Source of the DNA: Verrucomicrobiota bacterium
GTDB taxonomy: Bacteria > Verrucomicrobiota > Verrucomicrobiia > Limisphaerales > JAEYXS01
NCBI GenBank assembly: GCA_023431185.1
Contig: JAEYXS010000014.1
Location: forward strand, 1-64,000
Reading direction: 5' to 3'
Length of the DNA stretch: 64,000 nt
The translations under genes and the position numbers were made by a program. Position 1 is the first letter of the stretch. Every line of letters begins with the position of its first letter. Positions 16,801 to 25,272 of the stretch are shown one piece after another. The notes under the pieces were generated by a model. That model worked only from the letters and a program-made list of their open reading frames with translations. It made no database searches and had not been told where the DNA came from.

Positions 16801-18041
16801 CGTATGATGGTGGGATGGTGTTGCTGGCCCAACCGGCTGATCCAGGAACCGCCCGTTTTCAGATAATGTTTCGCCCCCGAGGCCCCCAGTTCCCGTTGAA
16901 TGGTCTTCTCCGTCGCGGTGCGGATGTCCATGATGGCTTTGTTCCGTTGCTCGGGGGAAAGCTCCGTGTTCATATAGATTGCTTGCAGGGCTTTCTCGGT
17001 ATCGCCCTGCATCGCATACACTCGCAACGCCGCCGCCCGGTCATAACCCAGAAAACTGCTCGCCGCCATCAGTTGCCGGTAGCCGTAATCCTTGCTCCGC
17101 TCCATTTCCGTGAAACGTTCCTCGCCCAGCGTGCTCTTCAGGGTTTCCTCCGCCTTCAGCTTTGCTGCTTGCAGCTCCTGTGCTTCCGCCTTGCCGGATA
17201 CGCCCAAGGTATGCGCATCGTAATTGGCGGCGAAGATCGCGCGGAATTCACCCTCCGTAGGATTGACGGCTTTCAGTGAGTTCCGCAACTGCCGCGTCAG
17301 ATTGGAAGTGCGGATCTCATACTCGAAGATCTCCTCCGGCGTCATGAACGTTCGCATCTCCGCCAGCATTTTTTGCCGGGCTTCCTCGCTCTTATACCCC
17401 ACCTCCTTGGTCAGCGCTCCCCCCAGTTTCTCATACTTGGCTTCCAATTGGTGCATCTTCTCGAGATTCTCGGCGGAAAGAAACGCATGCCGGCTCTGGC
17501 CGCTGTCCTCGTAATAGTTGTTCGCCGTGCGCAACGGCTTTTCATCTTTCCCCAGCAGCTCCTTTATCAAGGCCCGCCGCTCCTCAAACAGCCGCTTGAC
17601 CTCCTGGTCGGCATTCTCCGCGCGTTTGGGACCGGGCGATGGCTCGTTCTCGCGCCAAAATTTCCGCGCGGGCAACGGCACATTCAATCCCCTCAGCGCG
17701 TTCATCTGCGGCTCATAGATGTAATCCAGCTCCGCCAGGATGATGTCCTGGATGGTCAGCTCCGGACAGCCGATGGACCGTAGATTGGCGATGTATTTCT
17801 TGAAATCCTCCGACTCGACACCCGCCCAGTCAAAATCCAACTTCGCCGAATTGTCCACCACCTCCGCAGGCATCTCCGGCTTCTGCGCTGCTGCCTTGGC
17901 TTTCCTGTCTGCCACATCCCGCTTGATCGCCACCTCTTCCGACGGTGCGAAATTCTTGCCCGGTGCTAACACCACCCATGCGATGCCCAGCACCACGTTC
18001 GCTCCGAGCGAGGCGATCAATATTTTCTTCGGCCACTCCAT
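16797..18041 (-). CDS. membrane-anchored LTxxQ-like protein, type B copy 1
   Basis: 414 residues. Anchor MEWPKKILIASLGANVVLGIAWVVL, then FDWAGVESEDFKKYIANLR and CPELTIQDIILAELDYIYEP. Features shared only with the gene at 19490: RRALIKELLG, AFLSAENLEKM and FMTPEEIFEYEIRTS, so I call these two type B. A second LTxxQ-like motif, ELSPEQRNKA, lies near residue 370; the end is KTGGSWISRLGQQH. AAGGA lies upstream of ATG 18041. Its stop overlaps the start of the type A gene (ATGA), implying coupled translation. The 156 bases upstream, between the two cassettes, hold a GC-rich dispersed repeat. Confidence 0.8.
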   Translation of the reverse strand: MEWPKKILIASLGANVVLGIAWVVLAPGKNFAPSEEVAIKRDVADRKAKAAAQKPEMPAEVVDNSAKLDFDWAGVESEDFKKYIANLRSIGCPELTIQDIILAELDYIYEPQMNALRGLNVPLPARKFWRENEPSPGPKRAENADQEVKRLFEERRALIKELLGKDEKPLRTANNYYEDSGQSRHAFLSAENLEKMHQLEAKYEKLGGALTKEVGYKSEEARQKMLAEMRTFMTPEEIFEYEIRTSNLTRQLRNSLKAVNPTEGEFRAIFAANYDAHTLGVSGKAEAQELQAAKLKAEETLKSTLGEERFTEMERSKDYGYRQLMAASSFLGYDRAAALRVYAMQGDTEKALQAIYMNTELSPEQRNKAIMDIRTATEKTIQRELGASGAKHYLKTGGSWISRLGQQHHPTIIR

Positions 18042-18074
18042 AGCTTCTTCAGTTTCCTTGGCTGCTCCTCTGCC

Positions 18075-18112
18075 ATTTCGTAGTGGAACAGGCGCCCCCG
18101 CCTGTCCAGTCT
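18075..18112. repeat. GC-rich dispersed intergenic element between the two cassettes
   Basis: The text CGTAGTGGAACAGGCGCCCC followed by CGCCTGTCCAGTC closely resembles 45827-45882, where CGTAGTGGGACAG is separated from CGCCTGTCCAGTC by a longer insert. It contains a small inverted repeat (GACAGGCG/CGCCTGTC type). Confidence 0.5.
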
Positions 18113-18197
18113 CCCCGTCCCCTTTACAAACCTGCCCCCATCATGCCTCACTTCCGTTCCCCTATTTGTCACACTTTTGTCATATCTGCGGCCCGCC

Positions 18198-19493
18198 TCA
18201 CTGGCGGATCACCGTCGTCGAACGCACTTCCGGCGCCAGATTGTTCAGCCACCAGCCCCCTTGGGACTGGTACCGTTTGAAATTCTTTTCCCCGAGCGAA
18301 TCCTGGATGGATTTCTGTGTCAGGTTTCGGATCTCCACCAGTGCCTGCTGCCGCTGTTCCGGCGTGAGGTTCTGGTCGCTCCGCACCCGGCGCGCCTGCG
18401 TCTCGGCGGCGTCCTTCATGTCAAAAACCTTCGTCACCGTCTCCTTCGGCAAACCGCTGCGCTGGGCCATGCGATAAAGCTCCTGGTAATAATAGTCCTG
18501 TGCCCGCGTGTATTCCTTGTAGCGCGTCTCGCCCAACAGCTTCTTCATCTCGTCCTCTTTGGCCTTGTTCGCATCCGCCCATTTCTTCTGCGCCACCGGA
18601 TCATCCGGGTCCGGCCCGCCAAACCGGTAAGCCCCCATGGTGCTGCTGAAGGCATCTTCCACCTTGAAGAGCGCCCGGAACTCCTGCTCGGACGGCTCGA
18701 ACGCCGCGAGATTCCACTTCATCTGCTGGGCCGTCTGTGAACTGCGCACCTTGTATTCCTCCAGCTCCTGCGGGGTCATCACCTTCGCCAGCTCCGCTTC
18801 CCGCTGCCGGTTGATCTCCGTCAGTTCCGCCGACCGTTCCTCACCGTAATAGTTCCGGTATTTGCCGTAAGTCGCCTGCTCCATGTCCTGGAAGCGCTGC
18901 ACGATGTCCTGCACCTGCTTGCGTTTCGCCTCCGGCAGATACGCCCAGCGCAACGCCTCGTAATCCGGGATGCCCTGCCGCTCCTGGCGCACCTTCTCGA
19001 GATCCACGCCCAGCAGCTCGATCAGCAACGCCTTCTTCTCCTCCGTCAGCTCGCGGTATCTGCGGTTCCGTTCGGCGCTGTACCGGTACGTGTCCTCCGT
19101 GCTCCAGTAATCCACCGCCGCCGTTGACCCGTAGCGGTATTGCCGGTTCAACGCCCGGTACTTCTCCGCATACAGCTTGCTCACATCGCTGTAGATGATG
19201 TCCTGCACCGTCTCCTCCGGGCAGCCGATCGCCCGCAAATTCCGCACATACGCGTGGTAATCCGCCGCCTCCACCCGCCGCCAGGAAAACTCCTCCCCCG
19301 GCACCTCCACCACCACCGTCTTCGTCTCGGTCAGGGTGACACCTGCTTTCGCCGGTCCCTTCTCCACCACCACGATCGTGCCCGGCCCGGTGGACTCCGC
19401 CGCCGGCACCTTTGCTATGCGTTTATGCACCACCCCCGCCACCAGCATGGCGTTCAACCCCAACGACGCGATGATGAGATAGGACAGTTTCAT
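18198..19493 (-). CDS. membrane-anchored LTxxQ-like protein, type A copy 2
   Basis: 431 residues. Anchor MKLSYLIIASLGLNAMLVAGVV, then FSWRRVEAADYHAYVRNLR, CPEETVQDIIYSDVSKLYAE and YRALNRQYR. The motifs VMTPQELEEYKVR and NLTPEQRQQALVEIR fit the LTxxQ-like pattern, and GGPDPDDP marks it as type A like the gene at 15535. It ends SQGGWWLNNLAPEV. Its start ATG overlaps the stop of the upstream type B gene by four bases, the same junction as in copy 1. Function unknown; probably periplasmic and helical. Confidence 0.8.
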   Translation of the reverse strand: MKLSYLIIASLGLNAMLVAGVVHKRIAKVPAAESTGPGTIVVVEKGPAKAGVTLTETKTVVVEVPGEEFSWRRVEAADYHAYVRNLRAIGCPEETVQDIIYSDVSKLYAEKYRALNRQYRYGSTAAVDYWSTEDTYRYSAERNRRYRELTEEKKALLIELLGVDLEKVRQERQGIPDYEALRWAYLPEAKRKQVQDIVQRFQDMEQATYGKYRNYYGEERSAELTEINRQREAELAKVMTPQELEEYKVRSSQTAQQMKWNLAAFEPSEQEFRALFKVEDAFSSTMGAYRFGGPDPDDPVAQKKWADANKAKEDEMKKLLGETRYKEYTRAQDYYYQELYRMAQRSGLPKETVTKVFDMKDAAETQARRVRSDQNLTPEQRQQALVEIRNLTQKSIQDSLGEKNFKRYQSQGGWWLNNLAPEVRSTTVIRQ

Positions 19494-20770
19494 GGCGACC
19501 TCACCGTCGTTGTGACGCGCGGGGCGATATTATTGAACCAATACCCGCCCTGTTGCCGGTAATACTTGTATCCCTTTTCTCCGATCTCTTTGGTGACCGC
19601 CGCCTCCGCTGCCATCCGTATTTCCTGCAACGCCTGCGTGCGCTGCTCAGGCGTCAGGCTCTGGTTGCGCCGGACGTCGTTCGCCGCGCTCTCCGATTCC
19701 TTCTTCACACTCATCACCCGTTGCGCCGCCGATTTGTCGAAACCCAGGAACGGTGCCGCGCTTACCAGTTGTTGATAGCCATACTCCCGCGCCATCTGCA
19801 TCTCCTGGTAACGTTCCTCGCCCATTGTGGCCTTCACCACCGCCTGAGCCTGATTGTACGCTTCCTGGTTGGCCTTCATCTGCTCCGGCGTCAGCTTCTC
19901 GCCCGGCATTGGGCGGCCATCCTCCTGCGCCCGCCTGGCCGCGAACATCGCGCGGAACTCAGCCTCCGTCACATCCATTCCGCGGACCTCATGCTTCAGA
20001 TTCCGCGCTGTGTCCGAGGTCCGGATGTCATACTCGAAGATCTGCTCCGGCGTCATGAACCCCTTCATCTCCTCCATCATCTTCTTCCGCACCATCGCCA
20101 GCTCCCGCTGCGTCTCCATGTCGATGTAGCCGCCCGCCTCCTCATAGATCTTGCTCCGCTGCTCGCTGAACTTCCGGTCCAGCTCCTTCACCTTGTCCCG
20201 CTGCTCGGCCGAAAGAAATGCCAGTTGCGTCTGGCTGTTGTCATCATAAGTCGAGTAAGCCTGCCGCAACTCCCGCTCCTCCACCCCCAGCAGTTCCTTG
20301 ATCAGCGCCGCGCGCTCCTCCGTCAACACCTTCAACTGCGCTGCCTTCTCCGGGTCCCGCTTGCGCCCATAGCCATAATTCTCGCTGATCCAATACTTGT
20401 CCGGCTGATAATTCGGCTGATCCCGCAACGCCACCATCCGCGGCTCGAACAGCTTGTCGATGTCCGCCAGGATGATGTCCCGGATCGTCGCCTCCGGGCA
20501 GCCGATGCCCCGCAGCTTGGCGATGTATTCCTTGTAATCCTCCGCCTCCACCTCCCGCCAGTGAAACGCCGTCTCCAATTGATTGGTCACCACCTCCGTG
20601 CGCGTCCCCTTGGCTGCCATCGCTTCCTTCCTCGCTATGACGCTCGCCGCCTCCTGCTTTCCTTCCGTCGGACCGCCGGTGGACGCCTTCGGCGACAGGA
20701 CATAGGCAAAGACCAGCCCCGCGTTCAGACAGACTGACACGAGCAATATCACCTTGGGGGACATAGTCAT
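19490..20770 (-). CDS. membrane-anchored LTxxQ-like protein, type B copy 2
   Basis: 426 residues from ATG 20770, where GGAGTAAGG lies upstream and the protein begins directly with the anchor MTMSPKVILLVSVCLNAGLV; the ORF can be extended to 20848 but the extra residues look non-coding. Shared segments: FHWREVEAEDYKEYIAKLR, CPEATIRDIILADIDKLFEP, RAALIKELLG, AFLSAEQRDKV, FMTPEQIFEYDIRTS, SLTPEQRTQALQEIR and the end QQGGYWFNNIAPRV. First gene of the B-A-B-A run. Functional label is not possible. Confidence 0.8.
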   Translation of the reverse strand: MTMSPKVILLVSVCLNAGLVFAYVLSPKASTGGPTEGKQEAASVIARKEAMAAKGTRTEVVTNQLETAFHWREVEAEDYKEYIAKLRGIGCPEATIRDIILADIDKLFEPRMVALRDQPNYQPDKYWISENYGYGRKRDPEKAAQLKVLTEERAALIKELLGVEERELRQAYSTYDDNSQTQLAFLSAEQRDKVKELDRKFSEQRSKIYEEAGGYIDMETQRELAMVRKKMMEEMKGFMTPEQIFEYDIRTSDTARNLKHEVRGMDVTEAEFRAMFAARRAQEDGRPMPGEKLTPEQMKANQEAYNQAQAVVKATMGEERYQEMQMAREYGYQQLVSAAPFLGFDKSAAQRVMSVKKESESAANDVRRNQSLTPEQRTQALQEIRMAAEAAVTKEIGEKGYKYYRQQGGYWFNNIAPRVTTTVRSP

Positions 20771-21282
20771 AATCACTACCTTACTCCGGTCACTTTCACA
20801 AGTGGCTTGTAAGGCTGGTGAACTCCACCACTCCTTTCTTCTGACCAATTAAACACCCGACCGCTCAAACAGTTTCGCCTGCCCTTCACTCCTTTTGAGC
20901 TTTGCGTTTTGAACTTTGCGCTCCCATGAGATTCATCTTTCATGATGCAGACTCTATCTGAGTCACTAGGACAACCGCTGTCCTACCCCCCTTTGTGCTG
21001 AGAATATTTTAAGGCAATTTAACCTGCTCAAAATCAGATAGATACGAGTCAAAACGCCTTCAAAACGTAGCATGCTTGAAAATTAATTCGCGGAAATCAG
21101 TGAATTTAGTGTCAACCCATTCCCTCCCTGTTTTGCACCTTTAGCGGGCTCAGTTCCCTGGTTACGAATTGCGGATTACGAATCACCTCCCCCTAACCGG
21201 AACGCTTTCCTTGGCACCTTAGAAAAGGCCAAGGGAGGAAACCTGGTGTATCAGCGTCTCCTCCCCTCGCGTCCCGCCACCA
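20771..21282. other. 512-base intergenic region, no gene seen
   Basis: Contains the likely promoter of the B-A-B-A operon (AT-rich near 21000-21110). Also a weak hairpin CCTTGGC (21209-21215) / GCCAAGG (21228-21234) without a T-run, and the phrase TTTGAGCTTTGCGTTTTGAAC, similar to text near 41068-41096. Nothing coding is supported. Confidence 0.5.
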
Positions 21283-21777
21283 CTATCGTATCGCCAACGG
21301 TGGTGGCAAAGCTCCCGTGGCCGGTCGTGTCTGGCTCGCCCGCGTGACCAGTATCTCTCCCGCTTGCTGATCCAGCTTGAGCGCAAAACCACGCGGCGGC
21401 TGGAGTGATACCAGCTCCGGCTGATGCTGCTGCAACTCTTGCAACGAACCCGGCCAGCGCTGTTGCTTCTGCCGGTAATCGGTCAGTGCCGCATTCCAGC
21501 GCAGATAAACTTTCTCCGTGTAATCCGCCAATTCCGTGCGCCGCTCGGCATCGCTCTCCGGGACAACAGCCTCGTTCGTAACGGGTGACGCATTGTCCGC
21601 CAAGGAGTGGCCGGATGTTGACGGAGGTGTCAGCGAGATATCCACTGCGGTCGCCACCACCACCACCGCTGAAGTATCACCCGGCACAGGCACGACCAGA
21701 TGGTCCGTTTCTTCCGAGGCGCAGCCGATGACCAGCAGAACCAGACTCAAGCAAGCTAGATTGAAGCAAGTTTTCAT
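21283..21777 (-). CDS. putative lipoprotein downstream of prepilin
   Basis: 164 residues from ATG 21777. The start gives a lipoprotein signal MKTCFNLACLSLVLLVIGC with the lipobox at Cys19. A Ser/Thr/Val-rich linker leads to a helical segment (YTEKVYLRWNAALTDYRQKQQRWPGSLQELQQ) typical of the region after the N-terminal helix in pseudopilins, then a short beta part (GFALKLDQQAGEILVTR). It follows the prepilin gene by 19 bases, so the two are co-transcribed. Function unknown; perhaps an envelope partner of the prepilin. Confidence 0.75.
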   Translation of the reverse strand: MKTCFNLACLSLVLLVIGCASEETDHLVVPVPGDTSAVVVVATAVDISLTPPSTSGHSLADNASPVTNEAVVPESDAERRTELADYTEKVYLRWNAALTDYRQKQQRWPGSLQELQQHQPELVSLQPPRGFALKLDQQAGEILVTRASQTRPATGALPPPLAIR

Positions 21778-21796
21778 GATTCGCACTCCGTTTGGA

Positions 21797-22708
21797 TCAG
21801 TCGCGAGCGTTGATCGTCCAGTAACCGGTCTGGCGCTGAAGCACCGTATTGGTGGCTCCCAATGTTTTCTCCGGAGCCAGCGTTTCCACATGCCCATCCA
21901 CAAACAGGAAGTTGAATCCGCCATTGTGGAAGTTCGGCGCCGTCTCCGCACTCTGCGCCGAGGGCAGGAACTGGTTCGGCCCGGCATGCGGGATGCCCGC
22001 CTGGTTCTGGTTGCCCAGCACGTTGTTCGGATGCGTGCGCTCTGTCAGCGACAGCGTCGCATCCGGCGCATTGATCACGCCACCGCGCACCGCCAGTTGA
22101 TGCCGCGGATAGCCCGATTGCGCGTTGTCCCGCGAATCCCACACATTGAACGTGGCATCCTGCCAGTCCCAGCGCAGGCCGATGCCCGTGCGGTTCACCG
22201 GATTAGGCGGCCAATCCGCGGCGCTGGGTGCCTGCGGCCCGATGGTCAACTGCCCCATGTTATGCTCGGGCATGGCGTAGCTGCGCCGGAACCCTTGCGG
22301 GAATCCTTCCAACGGCAATTTGTCCGACGGGCACAAAAGCGCGGGGATGCGTTTCTGGACATTGATGTGGTTGGACCGCTTCTCATCCTCCGTCCAGGTG
22401 CCGCCGAGGTAAGCATTGATGAGATCATCCCAGCTCCAGTGCCAGTTGCCCTGTTGCACCAGACGGATGCCGAGATAAGGCAACTTGTCCGCCTGATCGT
22501 CGCGATACATCTGGAAGGCGAGGCCGCTTTGCTTGAGATTGCCCAGGCAGCGGGTGGTCAGCGACTTCTGTTTGGCTTTCGCCAGCGCTGGCAGGAGCAT
22601 GCCCGCCAAGATCGCGATGATGGCGATCACCACGAGCAGTTCAACGAGGGTGAAACCCGATGCACGTCCGGAGACACAGCGGGACGACTGAGGAGACAAG
22701 GTATGCAT
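21797..22708 (-). CDS. type II secretion/prepilin-like protein with H-X9-DG motif
   Basis: 303 residues. A class III prepilin signal, GFTLVELLVVIAIIAILAGML, follows an 18-residue basic leader with Gly before Phe at the cleavage site. The body is the XcpT-like family of Verrucomicrobiota, Planctomycetota and Lentisphaerota; near residue 274 HNGGFNFLFVDGH shows His-X9-Asp-Gly. Members occur in very high copy number in these genomes and their real role is unclear; assembly on a type II secretion or pilus machine is inferred from the signal. No prepilin peptidase is nearby. Confidence 0.9.
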   Translation of the reverse strand: MHTLSPQSSRCVSGRASGFTLVELLVVIAIIAILAGMLLPALAKAKQKSLTTRCLGNLKQSGLAFQMYRDDQADKLPYLGIRLVQQGNWHWSWDDLINAYLGGTWTEDEKRSNHINVQKRIPALLCPSDKLPLEGFPQGFRRSYAMPEHNMGQLTIGPQAPSAADWPPNPVNRTGIGLRWDWQDATFNVWDSRDNAQSGYPRHQLAVRGGVINAPDATLSLTERTHPNNVLGNQNQAGIPHAGPNQFLPSAQSAETAPNFHNGGFNFLFVDGHVETLAPEKTLGATNTVLQRQTGYWTINARD

Positions 22709-22796
22709 GTATTTTCATTTTCATGGCCTTCCTCCAGTGGTCTGGTGAGAGTAACCGATTTTCAGTGAACCAAGCGCCTGCGGTCAGGTCGCCGTT

Positions 22797-22988
22797 TTAT
22801 TCAGCGTCGCGTCCCGTTTTATCGAGCCGGACTTTTTCCGTGCACTCGATCTGGACCACGCGCCCTTCATGAACCACCACTTGCACCACGCCAAAGCGCA
22901 GTGCCGACACTTTCTTCCGCACCACGACGAGCCAATCCTCTTCAGACTGCACTGCCGAACTGCGATTTGGTGTCGGTTGGCTATTCAT
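22797..22988 (-). CDS. YezD family small protein (DUF2292)
   Basis: 63 residues; the part from about 15 to 60 (VVVRKKVSALRFGVVQVVVH...GRVVQIECTEKVR) fits the YezD family, short proteins of 50-65 residues with an FG.V...VH.G.VVQIE..EK.R pattern. In other bacteria these are often near sulfur or cysteine metabolism genes, but none are adjacent here. The role is unknown. It lies upstream of and in the same direction as the prepilin, 88 bases apart. Confidence 0.8.
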   Translation of the reverse strand: MNSQPTPNRSSAVQSEEDWLVVVRKKVSALRFGVVQVVVHEGRVVQIECTEKVRLDKTGRDAE

Positions 22989-23175
22989 ATACTACATTAA
23001 CTTGCTAGAGATTATGTAGAATACACCTTGAGCGCAAGAAATATTTTACTGCAGGCTCACTTGGACAACTCGTAACTAACTCGTTATGAGAATTTTAAGA
23101 GATTAAAAAACCGCCCGAAAATAATCCTTAGCCCGAGCACTTCAACTTATCTTAGCCAGTTCCAAATTCCTCTTT

Positions 23176-23208
23176 AATCAAAGCCAGCTCTTCATTTGAG
23201 CTTTGATT
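23176..23208 (+). promoter_or_regulatory. inverted repeat upstream of the TRAP operon
   Basis: AATCAAAGC...CTC pairs with GAGCTTTGATT across a 7-10 base loop, about 75 bases before the TatT start in an AT-rich divergent region. No T-run follows on either strand, so an operator or leader hairpin is likelier than a terminator. Confidence 0.4.
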
Positions 23209-23284
23209 TTGAGGGCATGGAACTCGTCCCTTTCCACCGTTTCCCGCTAGCCTCTGGTGCCCCTAACTGTTACAAAGTCCGCCC

Positions 23285-24235
23285 ATGCGTCACCTGAAAC
23301 AGAAACTGTTGCTGTCTGGACTGCTGGCCGTCGCGCTGGCCGCGGGCAATGGCTGTTCGGTGAAGAAGCTCGCCATCAACAAACTCGGTGACGCCCTGGC
23401 CGGGGGCGGCACGACTTTCTCCAGCGACGAAGACCCCGAACTCGTCAAGAGCGCCATCCCTTTCAGCCTCAAATTGATTGAGAGCCTGCTCGCTGAATCC
23501 CCTGAGCACGAGGGCCTCCTCCTCGCCGCCGCCAGCGGCTTCACGCAATACAGCTACGCCTTTGTCCAACAGGAGGCGGATGAAGTGGAGGAGGAGAATT
23601 TCACGCGCTCCCGTGAACTGAAGGTCCGCGCCCAGAAACTCTATCGGCGCTCCCGCGATTATGGTCTGCGCGGTCTGGAAGTCCGCCACGAAGGCATCAC
23701 CGCCGCGCTGAAGGCCGATCCGAAACAGGCGGTCCGCGTGCTCACCAAAAAGGATGTGCCGCTCATCTACTGGACGGCCGCTGCTTGGGGTTCGCTGATC
23801 TCCCAATCGAAAGACCAGCCGGACATCGTCTCGCAACAACCCATCGTCGAGGCGTTGCTGGATCGTGCGCTGGAGCTGGATGCAACCTTTGAGTCCGGTG
23901 CCATCCACGCGGCGATGATCTCCTACGAACTCTCCCGCCAAGGCGCGGAAGGCAAACCCGCTGACCGCGCCCGCAAACATTTCGCCCGCGCCATCGAGCT
24001 CTCCCAGGGGCAGCAAGCTGGTCCCTACCTTTCGCTCGCGGAAGGCGTGAGCTTGCAGGAACAGAACGCCCAAGAATTTCGCGCACTGCTGGAAAAGGCG
24101 CTCGCGATCGATGTGGATGCCCGGCCGGAATGGCGTCTGGCCAATCTCGTCATGCAACGCCGTGCCCGGTGGTTGCTGGAACGCATCGATGACCTGATCA
24201 TCCCGGAATTGCCCCCAACTGAAACGAAGCCATGA
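23285..24235 (+). CDS. TatT-type lipoprotein of a TPAT TRAP transporter
   Basis: 316 residues, TRAP transporter T-component family (Treponema Tp0956-like). Lipoprotein signal MRHLKQKLLLSGLLAVALAAGNGC with Cys24. The rest is all-helical TPR-type sequence: YRRSRDYGLRGLEVRH, SFLLESLLAESP-like segments and PEWRLANLVMQRRARWLLE at the end. In characterised systems the T protein forms a ring-like trimer binding the P subunit and may pass hydrophobic ligand between outer and inner membrane. Its stop overlaps the start of the substrate-binding gene by four bases. Confidence 0.88.
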   Translation: MRHLKQKLLLSGLLAVALAAGNGCSVKKLAINKLGDALAGGGTTFSSDEDPELVKSAIPFSLKLIESLLAESPEHEGLLLAAASGFTQYSYAFVQQEADEVEEENFTRSRELKVRAQKLYRRSRDYGLRGLEVRHEGITAALKADPKQAVRVLTKKDVPLIYWTAAAWGSLISQSKDQPDIVSQQPIVEALLDRALELDATFESGAIHAAMISYELSRQGAEGKPADRARKHFARAIELSQGQQAGPYLSLAEGVSLQEQNAQEFRALLEKALAIDVDARPEWRLANLVMQRRARWLLERIDDLIIPELPPTETKP

Positions 24236-25272
24236 AGGTTACCCGTCGCAAAATGTTGAGCTCGGCGCTGGCCGCCGCTGCTGTCACTTCGCTGAACCCC
24301 TCGTCCATTTTCGCACAGGACAAGAAGGTGACGATCCGCCTCGGCACGCTGGTGCCCAAGGGCACTTCATTCCACACGACGCTGCAAGAGATGGGCGATC
24401 AATGGCAGAAGGCTTCCGCCGGCAACGTGAAGCTGATGATCTACACAGATGGCACCCAAGGCGGCGAGGCCGACATGGTGCGCCGCATGCGCATCGGCCA
24501 GCTCAATGGCGCGCTGCTCTCCGCCCCCGGTCTGGCGGTCATCGAGGATTCCATCCGCGCCCTCCAGCTCATGCCCATGATGTTCGCCTCGCTCGAGGAG
24601 TTCGACCATGTGCGCACGAAGCTCGAAGCCAGTCTGGAGAAGAAGTTCCTGGATAAAGGTTTCGTGGTGCTCTACTGGGGCGATGCCGGCTGGGTGCATT
24701 TCTTCTCGAAGTTCCCCGCGCAGAAGCCGGACGACTTCAAGCGGGGCAAGATGTTCGTGTGGTCGGGCGACAAGGACAGCATCGGCGTCATGAAAGCCAT
24801 CGGCATCAACGCCATCCCGCTCGAGCAGACGGACATCCTCACCGGCCTGCAAACCGGCCTCATCGATTCCGTGCCCTCCGTACCTTTCTACGCGCTGGCG
24901 GGCCAGTTCGACAAACAGGCACCCCACATGCTCGCGGTGAACTGGGTGCCGCTCGTCGGTGCCACGGTCATCACCAAGAAGGTCTGGGACGACATCCCCG
25001 CCAACGTACAGGCGCAGTTGAAGAAATCCGCGCTCGAAGCCGGCGTGAAGATCAAGAAACGCAGTCGCGAGGAAGCCTTGGAATCCATCGCCGCCATGGA
25101 GAAACGCGGCCTCAAGGTCACGAAGCTGACACCAGAATTGCAGGCGGAATGGAACAAGTTCGCCGAGACCGTCTATCCCCAGTTGCGCGGCAAGATCGTG
25201 CCGGCGGACTTGTTCGATGAAGTGCAGAAGCTCGTGAAGGAATACCGCGCGAGCAAAGGTGCCGCCCAATGA
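24232..25272 (+). CDS. dctP: TRAP transporter substrate-binding protein, DctP family
   Basis: 346 residues. N-terminus MKVTRRKMLSSALAAAAV carries a twin-arginine, Tat-like signal ending at SIFAQD. The DctP fold is clear from IRLGTLVPKGTSFHTTLQEMGDQW, GGEADMVRRMRIGQLNGAL and DILTGLQTGLIDSVPS. It captures an unknown organic acid or related ligand in the periplasm and hands it to the fused QM permease. Overlaps both neighbours by ATGA (24232-24235 and 25269-25272), so the three subunits are translationally coupled. Confidence 0.93.
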   Translation: MKVTRRKMLSSALAAAAVTSLNPSSIFAQDKKVTIRLGTLVPKGTSFHTTLQEMGDQWQKASAGNVKLMIYTDGTQGGEADMVRRMRIGQLNGALLSAPGLAVIEDSIRALQLMPMMFASLEEFDHVRTKLEASLEKKFLDKGFVVLYWGDAGWVHFFSKFPAQKPDDFKRGKMFVWSGDKDSIGVMKAIGINAIPLEQTDILTGLQTGLIDSVPSVPFYALAGQFDKQAPHMLAVNWVPLVGATVITKKVWDDIPANVQAQLKKSALEAGVKIKKRSREEALESIAAMEKRGLKVTKLTPELQAEWNKFAETVYPQLRGKIVPADLFDEVQKLVKEYRASKGAAQ

